22,148 bases of DNA from JANYJJ01 sp038241115 (GTDB taxonomy: Bacteria > Pseudomonadota > Gammaproteobacteria > Burkholderiales > Burkholderiaceae_C). Within the stretch, counting starts at the first letter, position 1. Each line of letters begins with the position of its first letter. Location: contig JBBRGA010000048.1 of NCBI GenBank assembly GCA_038241115.1, positions 1-22,148 of the forward strand, in the 5' to 3' direction. The notes below the pieces were generated by a model that saw only the letters and a program-made list of their open reading frames with translations, did not search any database and was not told the DNA's origin. Shown in pieces: positions 13,031 through 21,688 of this stretch. The position numbers and the translations under genes were made by a program.

Positions 13031-15358
13031 TCAAGGCTTGACGCGGGCCACACGCAGCGCGGCTCGCGAACGCTTTAGCTGCCTTATGACTTCGGCCAAA
13101 TGCAAACGGTCGCGTACGCTGAGCAGCAGCGTGAGCTCGGTGGACTCCCTCGCGGCCTCAGCGCCCATGTCAATGTGGGTGATGTCGGCTTCTGCGCGCG
13201 CCACGGCTGCGGCAACTTCGGCAAGCACACCTTTTCCGTTTTTTAGAAGCACGGCAACGGCGGATTCAAACGGGCGGACGGGTTGCTCTGACCAATCGAC
13301 CGTCATCCAACGTTCGCTGTCGCGCTCCATCAGCCGTTTGCCTATCTTGCAATCAGCGGTGTGCACCACCAAGCCTTCGCCCCGGCCCAGATAGCCCAAG
13401 ATCTCATCGCCGGGAATTGGGCGGCAGCAATGTGCTAATTGCACGCTGGCACCTTCGCTGCCGTCAATCATCACCAGGCCCTGTGCGGACGTGTGGGCAT
13501 CCGCCCCGTAGCGGCCCAAAGTCAGCGTGAGCGCATCGGGCTTTGTGCCTTTGTCAGCGAGCAAACGCGCCAATCGCTTGGCGACGATGGTGGCTATCTT
13601 GCGGCCCAGACCGAGGTCGGTCATCAATTCAGCGCGGTTTCGATTGCCGCTCCAGCGTATCAACAGCTGCCAGACGCCCAAGCCGTTGGTTGCTTCCGTG
13701 CTGTCGTCCGCCGGCATCAGCAAGCCTTCGGCCCGCATCGCCTGAGCGAGCATTTTTTCGCCCAAATCTTGAGACTCTTCTTGCTCCATTGTCTTCAGGT
13801 AGTGGCGAATTTTGGAGCGAGCTCGTCCAGTGCGCACGAAGTTCAACCACGCAGGATTTGGTTTGGCACCGGGCGCGGTGATGACTTCCACCACGTCGCC
13901 GCTGCGCAACTCGGTACGCAATGCCACCGGCTCACTGTTGACCTTGGCCGCAACGCAACGGTCACCCACGTCGGAGTGAATTGCGTAGGCAAAGTCCACA
14001 GTGGTGGCCCCTTTGGGCAAGGCCAAAATCTTGCTTTTCGGCGTAAACACATACACCGCATCGGGGAAGAGGTCGATCTTGATGTGCTCTAGAAATTCGC
14101 CCGAGTCGTGGGTGTCGTCTTGTATGTCGATCAGAGATTGCAACCACATGGCACCCAGACGCTGCGCCTCTGGATTGCTGCCGGTCTGGGCGCCAGGCTG
14201 CCCCTTGGTTTTGTACATCCAATGCGCTGCGATGCCTTTTTCGGCCACCGCATTCATGGATTCGGTGCGAATTTGAAACTCCACCGCGGTCCCAAGTGGA
14301 CTGACCAAAGTGGTGTGCAGTGACTGATAGCCGTTGGCTTTGGGAATGGCAATGTAGTCTTTGAAGCGACCCGGCAGCGGCTTGTAAAGTTGATGCAAAA
14401 CACCCATGGCCACATAGCATTCGCTCAGGGTTGACACAACGATTCGAAAGCCAAAAATATCGCTGACCTGGGCAAAGCTCAGATGCTTCTCGCGCATCTT
14501 TGCGTAAATGGAAAACAAGGTTTTTTCGCGGCCATGCACCTGCACTGGCAACTTGGCGTGACCGAAGCTTTTTTCAACTTCGCGCTGGATGCGATCAACG
14601 ATGTCGCGCCGGTATCCGCGCGCTTTCAGAACTGCTTTGGTCAGGGCGGCGTGACGCCAGGGCCGTATGTTTTCGAACGACAGTTCCTGCAACTCGCGGT
14701 AGGTCTGGTTCAGGCCTAAACGGTGCGCAATGGGCGCGTAGATGTCGAGTGTTTCTCGCGCCACCCGCACGCGCTTGGTGGTCGCCACGGCGTCCATCGT
14801 GCGCATGTTGTGCAGGCGGTCGGCCAGCTTGATAAGGATCACGCGCACATCGCGCGACATGGCCAGCAGCATTTTGCGAAAACTCTCCGCCTGCGATTCT
14901 TCGCGCGTCGAGAACTGCAGTTTGTCGAGTTTGGTCAGGCCGTCCACTAAGTCCGCGGTCGGCGCGCCGAAGCGCTCTATCAGCTCCATCTTCGTGATGC
15001 CGCAGTCTTCCATGGCGTCGTGCATCAGCGCAGCCATGATGGCTTGCGCGTCGAGCTTCCATTCAGCACACAAGCCTGCAACTGCAATTGGATGTGTGAT
15101 GTAGGGCTCGCCGCTGCTGCGGAACTGCCCTAAATGCGCTTCGTCGGCAAAGCGGTAAGCGTCGCGTACGCGCTTGATGTCAGCGGCGTCCAGATAATCT
15201 AGTTTGATTGTCAGTGCGGCAAAAGAGGCTGCTGCTGCATCGGAGTTTGGTTTGGCAATCTGAGTGCGCTTGCCGGCGCGTGCGGCATTCGCCGAAGCGC
15301 TGCCTGCAGCGCCACGTTTTTCTTTGGCAGAACTGCCACTTTCAGACAAATTACCCAT
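13031..15358 (-). CDS. spoT: Bifunctional (p)ppGpp synthetase/hydrolase SpoT
   Basis: The 775-aa enzyme makes and degrades the alarmone (p)ppGpp. The HD hydrolase domain is intact: His89, His113-Asp114, Glu117-Asp118 and Asp180 in KLADRLHN. The synthetase domain (about 245-385) has DIFGFRIV, NGYQSLHTT and RFKD (331-334), the RXKD form typical of bifunctional enzymes rather than the EXDD of monofunctional RelA. A TGS domain (about 434-494), a linker and an ACT domain (about 700-775) complete the regulatory half. The first 48 residues are an Ala/Ser/Lys-rich extension. The start at 15358 is the first ATG and has no good Shine-Dalgarno site; a later start is possible. It lies downstream of gmk and rpoZ as in E. 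coli, but a terminator intervenes. Confidence 0.96.
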   Translation of the reverse strand: MGNLSESGSSAKEKRGAAGSASANAARAGKRTQIAKPNSDAAAASFAALTIKLDYLDAADIKRVRDAYRFADEAHLGQFRSSGEPYITHPIAVAGLCAEWKLDAQAIMAALMHDAMEDCGITKMELIERFGAPTADLVDGLTKLDKLQFSTREESQAESFRKMLLAMSRDVRVILIKLADRLHNMRTMDAVATTKRVRVARETLDIYAPIAHRLGLNQTYRELQELSFENIRPWRHAALTKAVLKARGYRRDIVDRIQREVEKSFGHAKLPVQVHGREKTLFSIYAKMREKHLSFAQVSDIFGFRIVVSTLSECYVAMGVLHQLYKPLPGRFKDYIAIPKANGYQSLHTTLVSPLGTAVEFQIRTESMNAVAEKGIAAHWMYKTKGQPGAQTGSNPEAQRLGAMWLQSLIDIQDDTHDSGEFLEHIKIDLFPDAVYVFTPKSKILALPKGATTVDFAYAIHSDVGDRCVAAKVNSEPVALRTELRSGDVVEVITAPGAKPNPAWLNFVRTGRARSKIRHYLKTMEQEESQDLGEKMLAQAMRAEGLLMPADDSTEATNGLGVWQLLIRWSGNRNRAELMTDLGLGRKIATIVAKRLARLLADKGTKPDALTLTLGRYGADAHTSAQGLVMIDGSEGASVQLAHCCRPIPGDEILGYLGRGEGLVVHTADCKIGKRLMERDSERWMTVDWSEQPVRPFESAVAVLLKNGKGVLAEVAAAVARAEADITHIDMGAEAARESTELTLLLSVRDRLHLAEVIRQLKRSRAALRVARVKP

Positions 15359-15427
15359 GCATCGAATTTATCGTGAATTCCATGATGCTGCGTCGATCTC
15401 AGCGCGGGCATGGTTGGATTGAAGGCC

Positions 15428-15458
15428 AAAAAAAACGGTCCCGTGGGACCGTTTTTTT
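15428..15458 (-). terminator. Strong terminator between rpoZ and spoT (bidirectional shape)
   Basis: CGGTCCC (15436-15442) and GGGACCG (15445-15451) form a perfect stem, extended by A8 on one side and T7 on the other to about 14 base pairs around a tiny GT-centred loop. It works in either direction on paper. It starts 15 bases after the rpoZ stop codon. Confidence 0.93.
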
Positions 15459-15473
15459 CGCTTGTTGTAGGGT

Positions 15474-15677
15474 TCAGATCGGTACTTTGCGCAACATCTC
15501 GATCCCGACTTCGCCAGCCGCAATTTCACGCAATGCGGTCACTCCGGGCTTGTTTTTCGTTTCAATTTTGGGCGCATGGCCTTGGCTGAGCATGCGCGCA
15601 CGGTAGGTTGCAGCAAGAACCAGTTGAAAGCGGTTCGGAATTCGGTCTAGGCAGTCTTCAACGGTGATGCGGGCCAT
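15474..15677 (-). CDS. rpoZ: DNA-directed RNA polymerase omega subunit
   Basis: The 67-aa protein has the conserved MARITVEDCLDRIPNRFQLV start, YRARML in the second helix and REIAAGEV further on. Omega assists beta-prime folding and polymerase assembly, and in many bacteria forms part of the ppGpp site. AGGAG lies six bases before the ATG. The gene sits 46 bp after gmk and is followed at once by a strong terminator, so gmk-rpoZ is the likely transcription unit. Length is slightly shorter than in enterics (91 aa), as usual for betaproteobacteria. Confidence 0.97.
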   Translation of the reverse strand: MARITVEDCLDRIPNRFQLVLAATYRARMLSQGHAPKIETKNKPGVTALREIAAGEVGIEMLRKVPI

Positions 15678-15723
15678 GCGGCGCTCCTGGAATATTGCGG
15701 GGAACTGACCCGAATCAGGAAGG

Positions 15724-16353
15724 TCAGTTTTGCTGCGTCAGATTGAGGGCGCTGAAAACAGCGGGCTTGCTTCGAAGCTGGGCCACGTATTTAAGCCTCT
15801 GCGAATGAACTACCGTTTTCAGGTCAAACACCGCAGATTCGAACAGAGCGTTGATTATAACGAAGTCAAAGTGTCGGGCCTGCGCCACCTCTACCCGTGC
15901 ATTGTTCAGTCGCTTGGCGATGACTTCGGGTCGGTCTTCACCACGCCGATTCAAGCGCTGCGCCAGTTCCTCCCAGCTGGGAGGAAGGATGAAAACCAGC
16001 ACCGCGTTTGGAAAAAGTTTTTTGATTTGCAGAGCACCTTGCCAATCAATTTCCAGCACCACATCTTCACCACCGGCCACGCGTTCTTCGATCGCTTCGC
16101 GCGAAGTACCGTAGAGATGGCCGTGAACCTCGGCCCACTCGAAAAAGTCGCCAGCTGCGATTTTTGCTTTGAACGTGTCCAGGTCGATGAAGTGATATTC
16201 CCGGCCTTCTTTTTCTTGGCCGCGCGGCTCGCGTGTGGTGTGCGAGATTGACACCACCAAATGCGAGTCGATTTGCAGCAAGGCCTTGACCAAGCTCGAT
16301 TTCCCGGCCCCGCTCGGGGCCGCGACGACGAAGAGATTGCCGGGATAGTCCAT
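15724..16353 (-). CDS. gmk: Guanylate kinase
   Basis: The 209-aa enzyme phosphorylates GMP to GDP with ATP. The P-loop APSGAGKSS is at residues 12-20, followed by SISHTTREPRGQEKEGREYHF, the GMP-binding block split across about 35-55, and later the lid segment RRGEDRPEVIAKRL. The ATG at 16353 is the family start; no obvious Shine-Dalgarno site is visible. It heads the gmk-rpoZ-(spoT) cluster, which links GTP supply, polymerase assembly and alarmone metabolism. The 71-bp gap to glxR upstream holds a weak hairpin. Confidence 0.97.
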   Translation of the reverse strand: MDYPGNLFVVAAPSGAGKSSLVKALLQIDSHLVVSISHTTREPRGQEKEGREYHFIDLDTFKAKIAAGDFFEWAEVHGHLYGTSREAIEERVAGGEDVVLEIDWQGALQIKKLFPNAVLVFILPPSWEELAQRLNRRGEDRPEVIAKRLNNARVEVAQARHFDFVIINALFESAVFDLKTVVHSQRLKYVAQLRSKPAVFSALNLTQQN

Positions 16354-16404
16354 CGGCCAGATTATCGATGTGCCAAAGCATTTGTCAGCGTGATTTTCGG
16401 GCTT

Positions 16405-16421
16405 CCGGTTTCAAGAACCGG
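16405..16421 (-). terminator. Hairpin after glxR, possible weak terminator
   Basis: CCGGTT and AACCGG form a perfect 6-bp stem around a 5-base loop just after the glxR stop on the minus strand. There is no following T-run, only a GAAAAT stretch further on, so termination is doubtful. Confidence 0.3.
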
Positions 16422-16424
16422 CTT

Positions 16425-17342
16425 TCAAGCGGCAACTTGACCGATCTCAAAGTTGGCCATTTTTTCCAAGGCCTTGACCATGCCCGAGTGATCCCAGGCG
16501 GCACCGCCATGGGCTGCGCAGGAGTTGAACAACTCTTGGGCAGTCGCGGTGTTCGGAAGTGCCACGCCGAGTTCGCGTGCGGTGCTGAGTGCCAAATTCA
16601 AATCCTTTTGGTGCAACCCAATCCGAAAGCCGGGCGCGAAAGTGCGTTTGATCATGCGCTCGCCGTGCACCTCCAAAATTCTTGATGCGGCAAACCCGCC
16701 CATAAGGGCTTGCCTGACTTTGGCTGGATCGGCTCCCGCTTTGGCCGCAAACAAAAGCGCTTCGGCGACGGCTTCGATGTTCAATGCCACGATGATTTGA
16801 TTGGCTACTTTGGCTGTTTGGCCATCACCGTTGCCGCCTACCAGGGTGATGTTCTTGCCCATCAACTCGAACAGAGGCTTCAGGCGCGTGAATACGCTTT
16901 CGTCGCCGCCCACCATGATGGAAAGCGTGGCGTTCTTGGCTCCCACTTCACCACCCGACACGGGCGCATCCAGGTAGTCACAACCCAGCGCGTTGATTTG
17001 CTTGGCGAACTGCTTGGTGGCCAGCGGCGAGATTGAACTCATGTCCACCACCACCTTGCCTGGTTTCAAGCCACCGCTCACGCCGGTGTCGCCGAAAAGC
17101 ACACGCTCGACATCGGGTGTGTCGGGCAGCATCGTAAAGATGATGTCGGCGCGTTCGGCCACGCCTTTGGCCGTGGTGCACTGCGTCGCGCTGCTGCTTG
17201 CGATGAGCTCGGGTACTTTGCTGCGGGTGTGAACGAACAGTTGATGGCCCGCTTTGATCAGGTGAGCGGCCATGGGCGCACCCATGATGCCGAGGCCTAT
17301 GAAGCCGATCTTGAGTGGCGTGGGATTCAGTTCGTTGGTCAT
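16425..17342 (-). CDS. glxR: 2-hydroxy-3-oxopropionate (tartronate semialdehyde) reductase
   Basis: The 305-aa enzyme of the beta-hydroxyacid dehydrogenase family reduces tartronate semialdehyde to D-glycerate with NAD(P)H. Signatures in order are the dinucleotide-binding IGFIGLGIMGAPMA (13-26), the substrate-binding DAPVSGGEVGA block (about 136-146) and the catalytic-lysine region GDGQTAKVANQI (about 182-193). The ATG overlaps the hyi stop by four bases (ATGA), so the two are coupled. In the gcl-hyi order this is the GlxR role rather than 3-hydroxyisobutyrate dehydrogenase, although the two families are close relatives. Ten extra residues precede the usual start. Confidence 0.94.
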   Translation of the reverse strand: MTNELNPTPLKIGFIGLGIMGAPMAAHLIKAGHQLFVHTRSKVPELIASSSATQCTTAKGVAERADIIFTMLPDTPDVERVLFGDTGVSGGLKPGKVVVDMSSISPLATKQFAKQINALGCDYLDAPVSGGEVGAKNATLSIMVGGDESVFTRLKPLFELMGKNITLVGGNGDGQTAKVANQIIVALNIEAVAEALLFAAKAGADPAKVRQALMGGFAASRILEVHGERMIKRTFAPGFRIGLHQKDLNLALSTARELGVALPNTATAQELFNSCAAHGGAAWDHSGMVKALEKMANFEIGQVAA

Positions 17343-18109
17343 GTCTTCATCCAGTTCAATCCAGCTTCGGTGGTGGTCGTGGGTTTGTATTCGCAGCCGA
17401 TCGAACCGGTGTAGCCAATGCGGTCAAGGTGCTTGAACAAGAACGGGTAATTGATCTCGCCGGTACCGGGTTCGTGGCGGCCGGGGTTGTCGGCGAGTTG
17501 GATGTGACCGATCCGCGACAGGTACTTCTCGACGGTGGCCGCCAACTCACCTTCCATGCGCTGTGCGTGATAGATGTCGTACTGAACGAAGGCGTTGGGG
17601 GCACCTACCTCGTCGAGCAAGTCCACGGCCTGCGCGGTTCGGTTCAAGTAAAACCCTGGAATGTCATAACGGTTGATGGGCTCGATGAGCAGTCGCAAAC
17701 CTTCGGCTTGTAGCGCGGCCGCGGCGAATTTCAGGTTACCGACCAAGGTGCTGCGAAGCACTGCTTCGGGCACACCGGCGGGCACCTTGCCGGCCAGGCA
17801 GTTCAACTGCTTCACGCCCAAAGCTTTGGCGTATCCGATGGCCAATTGCACGCCGGCCTTGAATTCATCTACGCGCTTCGGATCGCAAGCCAGGCCGCGG
17901 TCGCCTGCATCCCAGTTGCCCGCGGGCAGGTTGTGAAGCACCAGCGTGAGTTGGTGAGCGTCTAGCTTTTGCCTGATTTCTTCGGCTTCATACGCGTACG
18001 GAAATAAAAACTCGACGGCTTTGAAGCCTGCCTTGGCGGCGCGTTCGAAGCGATCCAGAAAGGGCACTTCGGTGAACAGCATGGTGAGGTTGGCGGCGAA
18101 TATCGGCAT
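17339..18109 (-). CDS. hyi: Hydroxypyruvate isomerase
   Basis: The 256-aa TIM-barrel enzyme interconverts hydroxypyruvate and tartronate semialdehyde. Family blocks are FAANLTMLFTEVPFLDRF, LHNLPAGNWDAGDRG, LIEPINRYDIPGF with a metal-binding/catalytic Glu, QYDIYHAQRMEGEL, and GCEYKPTTTTEAGL with the second Glu; they match remembered E. coli Hyi almost throughout. The ATG at 18109 fits the family N-terminus (MPIFAANL). The frame is open 66 bases further upstream but without homology, and no strong Shine-Dalgarno site is seen. A 180-bp gap with no gene separates it from gcl, longer than usual within this operon, while the overlap with glxR is four bases. Confidence 0.95.
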   Translation of the reverse strand: MPIFAANLTMLFTEVPFLDRFERAAKAGFKAVEFLFPYAYEAEEIRQKLDAHQLTLVLHNLPAGNWDAGDRGLACDPKRVDEFKAGVQLAIGYAKALGVKQLNCLAGKVPAGVPEAVLRSTLVGNLKFAAAALQAEGLRLLIEPINRYDIPGFYLNRTAQAVDLLDEVGAPNAFVQYDIYHAQRMEGELAATVEKYLSRIGHIQLADNPGRHEPGTGEINYPFLFKHLDRIGYTGSIGCEYKPTTTTEAGLNWMKT

Positions 18110-18289
18110 GGTGATTTTTAATCCAATGGATTGGTTTGGCTGGGGGCACCGTGCGTGCGCTGCCGCTCGTGTCACCGGGCGAGGTCTTCAGATCACGGCC
18201 TCCTTCTTTACCTTGAAGCGGCGCACCCACGGTGCAAACTTGGCGCAAACACGGCGCCCTTGCTGGCGACTTGTTGGCGCTGACGATTG

Positions 18290-20086
18290 TCAGTCGAGCA
18301 GGCCCGCCAGTTCCAGGCCTTTGACGCCTTCTGGGTGGCGGCAATCGATGTCTTCAAACTCGTTGACCTTGTCGATCTCGGTACCCATCGCGATATTGGT
18401 CACCTTCTCCAAAATAATCTCGACCACCACCGGCACGCGATGCTCAGCTGCCAGCGCGCGTGCTTGCTTCAAGGCATCTTGAATCTTGCTCGGGTCTTTG
18501 ACGCGAAGCGCTTTGCAGCCCAAGCCTTCGACCACGGCCACGTGGTCGATGCCGTAACTGCGTAAATTGTCTTCAGACTCCGGAACGTTGATGTTGTCAA
18601 ACGCCAACTGCACGCAAAAGTCCATCTCGAATCCGCGTTGACTTTGGCGAATCAGGCCGAGGTAAGAGTTGTTGACCAGCACATGCACGTAGGGCAGATT
18701 GAACTGAGCGCCGACTGCCAGTTCTTCCATCAGGAATTGAAAGTCATAGTCGCCGGTGACTGCCACCACCGTGCGTGATGGGTCGGCGGCGACCACGCCC
18801 AGCGCTGCGGGCATCGACCATCCAAGCGGCCCTGCCTGGCCACAATTGATCCACTGGCGCGGACCATAAATCTGCAAAAACTGCCCCGCAGCAATTTGGC
18901 TTAAACCAATGTTGCTGACGAATATGGTGTCGCGTGGAAAGGCTTGATTGATCTCTTCGTATACGCGCTGCGGCTTGATGGGCACGTTGTCGTAATGTGT
19001 TTTGCGGTGCATCAAGCGCTTGCGCTCGGCGCAGCGGTGGGCCCAGTCGCTGCGGTCGGGCAGCGTGCCCAGGGCCTTGCGCTCGCGCGCTGCGAGCACA
19101 AACAATTCCAGTGCAGCCTTGGCGTCTGAAACGATGCCGTAGTCGGGCGTGAACACACGGCCGATTTGAGTGGGTTCGATGTCGATGTGAACAAAGGTTC
19201 GCCCTTTGCAGTACACCTCGGTCGAGCCAGTGTGGCGGTTGGCCCAGCGGTTGCCGATGCCCATCACAAAATCGCTCGCCAGCATGGTGGCGTTGCCGTA
19301 GCGGTGGCTCGTTTGCAGACCCACCATGCCAGCCATCAGCGGGTGGTCGTCAGGGATGCTGCCCCAGCCCATGAGCGTGGGGATGACCGGCACGCCGGTC
19401 AGCTCTGCCAGCTCCACCAACAAATTGCTGGCGTCTGCGTTGATGATGCCGCCGCCGGCCACGATCAGCGGGCGCTCAGCGTTGCACAACATGTCGAGCG
19501 CCTTGTCGATTTGCTTGCGTGTGGCGGCAGGCTTGTAGACCGGCAGCGGCTCGTAGGTGTCGATGTCGAACTCGATTTCAGCCATTTGCACATCAAACGG
19601 CAGGTCGAGAAGCACAGGGCCCGGACGCCCCGAACGCATCATGTGAAATGCCTGTTGGAAGGCGCGTGGCAGCTGCCCCGGCTCGCGCACGGTGTAGCTC
19701 CATTTGGTCACGGGTTTCGAGATCGACTCGATGTCAACCGCTTGAAAATCTTCCTTGTGCAAGCGGGCGCGTGGCGCCTGGCCGGTGATGCACAAAATAG
19801 GAATGCTGTCGGCTATCGCCGAATACAAGCCGGTGATCATGTCGGTACCGCCAGGCCCCGAGGTTCCGATGCACACGCCGATGTTGCCTGCTGCAGCTCG
19901 GGTGTAACCCTCTGCCATGTGTGACGCAGCCTCAACGTGGCGAGCCAGGATGTGGGCGATGGATTGCCGCTCTCGCAGCGCCGCGTACAGCGGGTTGATG
20001 GCCGCGCCCGGTACCCCAAAAGCTTGTGTGATGCCTTCTTTTTCCATCACCAGCACGGCGGCCATGGCGGCCTTCATCTTTGCCAT
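18290..20086 (-). CDS. gcl: Glyoxylate carboligase (tartronate-semialdehyde synthase)
   Basis: The 598-aa thiamin-diphosphate enzyme condenses two glyoxylates into tartronate semialdehyde and CO2. It has the three-domain fold of the acetolactate synthase family: Pyr domain (about 1-170), FAD-binding middle domain (about 190-350) and PP domain (about 370-560) with the GDYDFQF...NNSYLGL cofactor motif. Val51 in ARHVEAASHMAEGY replaces the otherwise universal catalytic Glu, the known hallmark of Gcl, and falls at the same number as in E. coli. The start is supported by AGGAG seven bases upstream. It heads the gcl-hyi-glxR set, which channels glyoxylate (for example from allantoin or glycolate) to glycerate. 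Confidence 0.97.
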   Translation of the reverse strand: MAKMKAAMAAVLVMEKEGITQAFGVPGAAINPLYAALRERQSIAHILARHVEAASHMAEGYTRAAAGNIGVCIGTSGPGGTDMITGLYSAIADSIPILCITGQAPRARLHKEDFQAVDIESISKPVTKWSYTVREPGQLPRAFQQAFHMMRSGRPGPVLLDLPFDVQMAEIEFDIDTYEPLPVYKPAATRKQIDKALDMLCNAERPLIVAGGGIINADASNLLVELAELTGVPVIPTLMGWGSIPDDHPLMAGMVGLQTSHRYGNATMLASDFVMGIGNRWANRHTGSTEVYCKGRTFVHIDIEPTQIGRVFTPDYGIVSDAKAALELFVLAARERKALGTLPDRSDWAHRCAERKRLMHRKTHYDNVPIKPQRVYEEINQAFPRDTIFVSNIGLSQIAAGQFLQIYGPRQWINCGQAGPLGWSMPAALGVVAADPSRTVVAVTGDYDFQFLMEELAVGAQFNLPYVHVLVNNSYLGLIRQSQRGFEMDFCVQLAFDNINVPESEDNLRSYGIDHVAVVEGLGCKALRVKDPSKIQDALKQARALAAEHRVPVVVEIILEKVTNIAMGTEIDKVNEFEDIDCRHPEGVKGLELAGLLD

Positions 20087-20176
20087 TGAGAGTCTCCTGT
20101 CGGGGTTGTGTTGATCTGGCCAAGATGGTCGCGGTCGTCGGTGTTTTTCGGAAGCCCTGCACGGTGCATTACGCTT

Positions 20177-20191
20177 ATTCCATTTCGGAAT
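20177..20191. promoter_or_regulatory. Candidate LysR-type operator (ATTCC-N5-GGAAT) in the gcl/lysR divergent spacer
   Basis: ATTCC and GGAAT form a perfect inverted repeat with a 5-base centre and contain the T-N11-A pattern of LysR-type operators. The site lies 20 bases before the regulator GTG start and about 90 bases before gcl, a usual position for a recognition site that also serves autorepression. Binding is inferred. Confidence 0.45.
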
Positions 20192-20210
20192 GAAAACAAA
20201 GGAGTTCGCT

Positions 20211-21161
20211 GTGGACCGGATTCAAGCCGTCAGACTGTTCATCCGCGTGGTCGACCTGGGCTCGTTCAGCAAAGCGGCCGCCGACGTTGGCATCGGCCAG
20301 CCGTCAGCGACCAAACTGGTGGCGCAGCTGGAGGCCAAGTTGGGTTCACGCTTGCTGCACCGTTCTACGCACGGCGTGACGCCCACCGAGATTGGCGCGC
20401 TGTATTACGACAAGTGCAAGCTCATCGCCCACCATGTAGACGAGGCCGAAACCGTGGCCAGCCTGTTGCAGTCGCAGGTGCAAGGCGACTTGCGCATCAA
20501 CACCTCGGTGGCGTTTGGGCGGCGCGTGCTGGTGCCGCTGGTGATGCGCTTCATGCGCGCCAACCCCAAGCTGCACATCGAACTGAGTTTCGACGACCGC
20601 TACATGAACCTGGTCGAGCACGGCATTGACGTCGCCATCCGCATGGGGCGTCTGGCTGACAGCAGTTTGGGAGCCTCTTACCTCGGTCTGAACCCGTGGA
20701 CGGTGGTGGCTTCGGCAGACTATTTGGCAGCGCGTGGAACGCCGTTGACGCCCGCCGACATGGAGGGGCACGACGCGTTGATTTACAGCACGGTCCAGGG
20801 CGATGCGCGCTGGCAATTCAGCGGCACGCTCGAGGTGAGACGCGGTGGTGGAAAAAACGCCGGGAGGAAAAAAAGCGAGTTGCAGTCGGTGCTGGTGCGC
20901 GGCCCGCTGCGCTCGAACAACCTGTCGGCGCTGTTGGCCGCCGCGCGCGGCGGCATGGGCGTTGCCGCGTTGCCGGCCTACGTGGCGTTTGATTCACTGC
21001 GCAGCGGCGCCGTGCAAGCAGTGCTCACCGATTGGGCCTTGCCCGTGCAGGAAATTCACGCGGTCTTCCCATCTCCCCGCCTGGTGCCCGCCAAAGTCAG
21101 CGGCTTCGTGGCCTGGTTGCAAGCCGAGCTGAGTGATCAGTGGTGGATGCAGGAAGCTTGA
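20211..21161 (+). CDS. LysR-family transcriptional regulator, probable regulator of gcl-hyi-glxR
   Basis: The 316-aa protein has an N-terminal winged helix-turn-helix (about 4-62: FIRVVDLGSFSKAAADVGI, QPSATKLVAQLE, LLHRSTHGVTPTEIG) and an effector-binding domain (about 90-310) of the CrgA-like branch. GTG at 20211 is chosen because AAAGGAG ends six bases before it and VDRIQAVRLF is the usual family start; an ATG 21 bases upstream lies before that site. It is transcribed away from gcl across a 124-bp spacer with a candidate operator, the classic layout for a LysR activator of its neighbour. A basic, Gly/Lys-rich insertion (RRGGGKNAGRKKSE, about residues 211-224) interrupts the effector domain and is encoded next to two A-runs. 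Confidence 0.93.
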   Translation: MDRIQAVRLFIRVVDLGSFSKAAADVGIGQPSATKLVAQLEAKLGSRLLHRSTHGVTPTEIGALYYDKCKLIAHHVDEAETVASLLQSQVQGDLRINTSVAFGRRVLVPLVMRFMRANPKLHIELSFDDRYMNLVEHGIDVAIRMGRLADSSLGASYLGLNPWTVVASADYLAARGTPLTPADMEGHDALIYSTVQGDARWQFSGTLEVRRGGGKNAGRKKSELQSVLVRGPLRSNNLSALLAAARGGMGVAALPAYVAFDSLRSGAVQAVLTDWALPVQEIHAVFPSPRLVPAKVSGFVAWLQAELSDQWWMQEA

Positions 21162-21688
21162 ATGACGGCTGCTGGCCATTCCGACAGTCACTTGACGTTC
21201 TGTGCCTGAACTTCGAGAGCGAAGCCCAGTGCTTGTCGTGCCTTGATATTTCGTTGGCCTCGGCCCAAGGACCCCGCTCCGAACCCACACCAAACGCCAC
21301 ATGGCGGATACGCAGCGCGCGCGAAGATCGCTTGTTGGCAGAGTTCGCAGCGCTATCACGGTAGTCGAACTCGTTGAACACACAACGGTTTTATTGCGCC
21401 GTTGCAGTGCCGATTGTCAACAGGTCGGCCGTTAGCCAGATCACTCTGCCTGCCAAGGGACAGGTGCCTGCGAAAGGCAGCGCTCCGGCGTCTCATCGAT
21501 CCCCAACTTCTCCGGCGGGCGTTAGAGATTGACGTCAAACATCGGCCGAACTGCGATGCACTGCATAAGTTTCTCGCGCCAATCTATCCTTTCGTGCGGG
21601 GGGGTGTCCATCCTCGATCGCGACAAAGTTTTGCCGACGCAAAAACGGATTAATGGAGGATCGGCCTACCGACCGTACCCGAGCGATT
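21162..21688. other. Gene-free stretch of 527 bp
   Basis: No open frame with recognisable protein sequence, Shine-Dalgarno site or motif was found on either strand. A small inverted repeat (TGCCT-N5-AGGCA, 21465-21479) and a run of seven G (21598-21604) are the only visible structures. It lies between the lysR gene and a GC-rich minus-strand gene end. It could be a worn-down gene or a junction between regions of different origin. Confidence 0.6.

Noticed and set aside
18110..18289. 180-bp gap between gcl and hyi, checked for a small gene
   Set aside because: An AAGGAGG-like site on the minus strand is followed by GTG ATC TGA, an immediate stop; no other protein-like frame or clear hairpin with a T-run was found.
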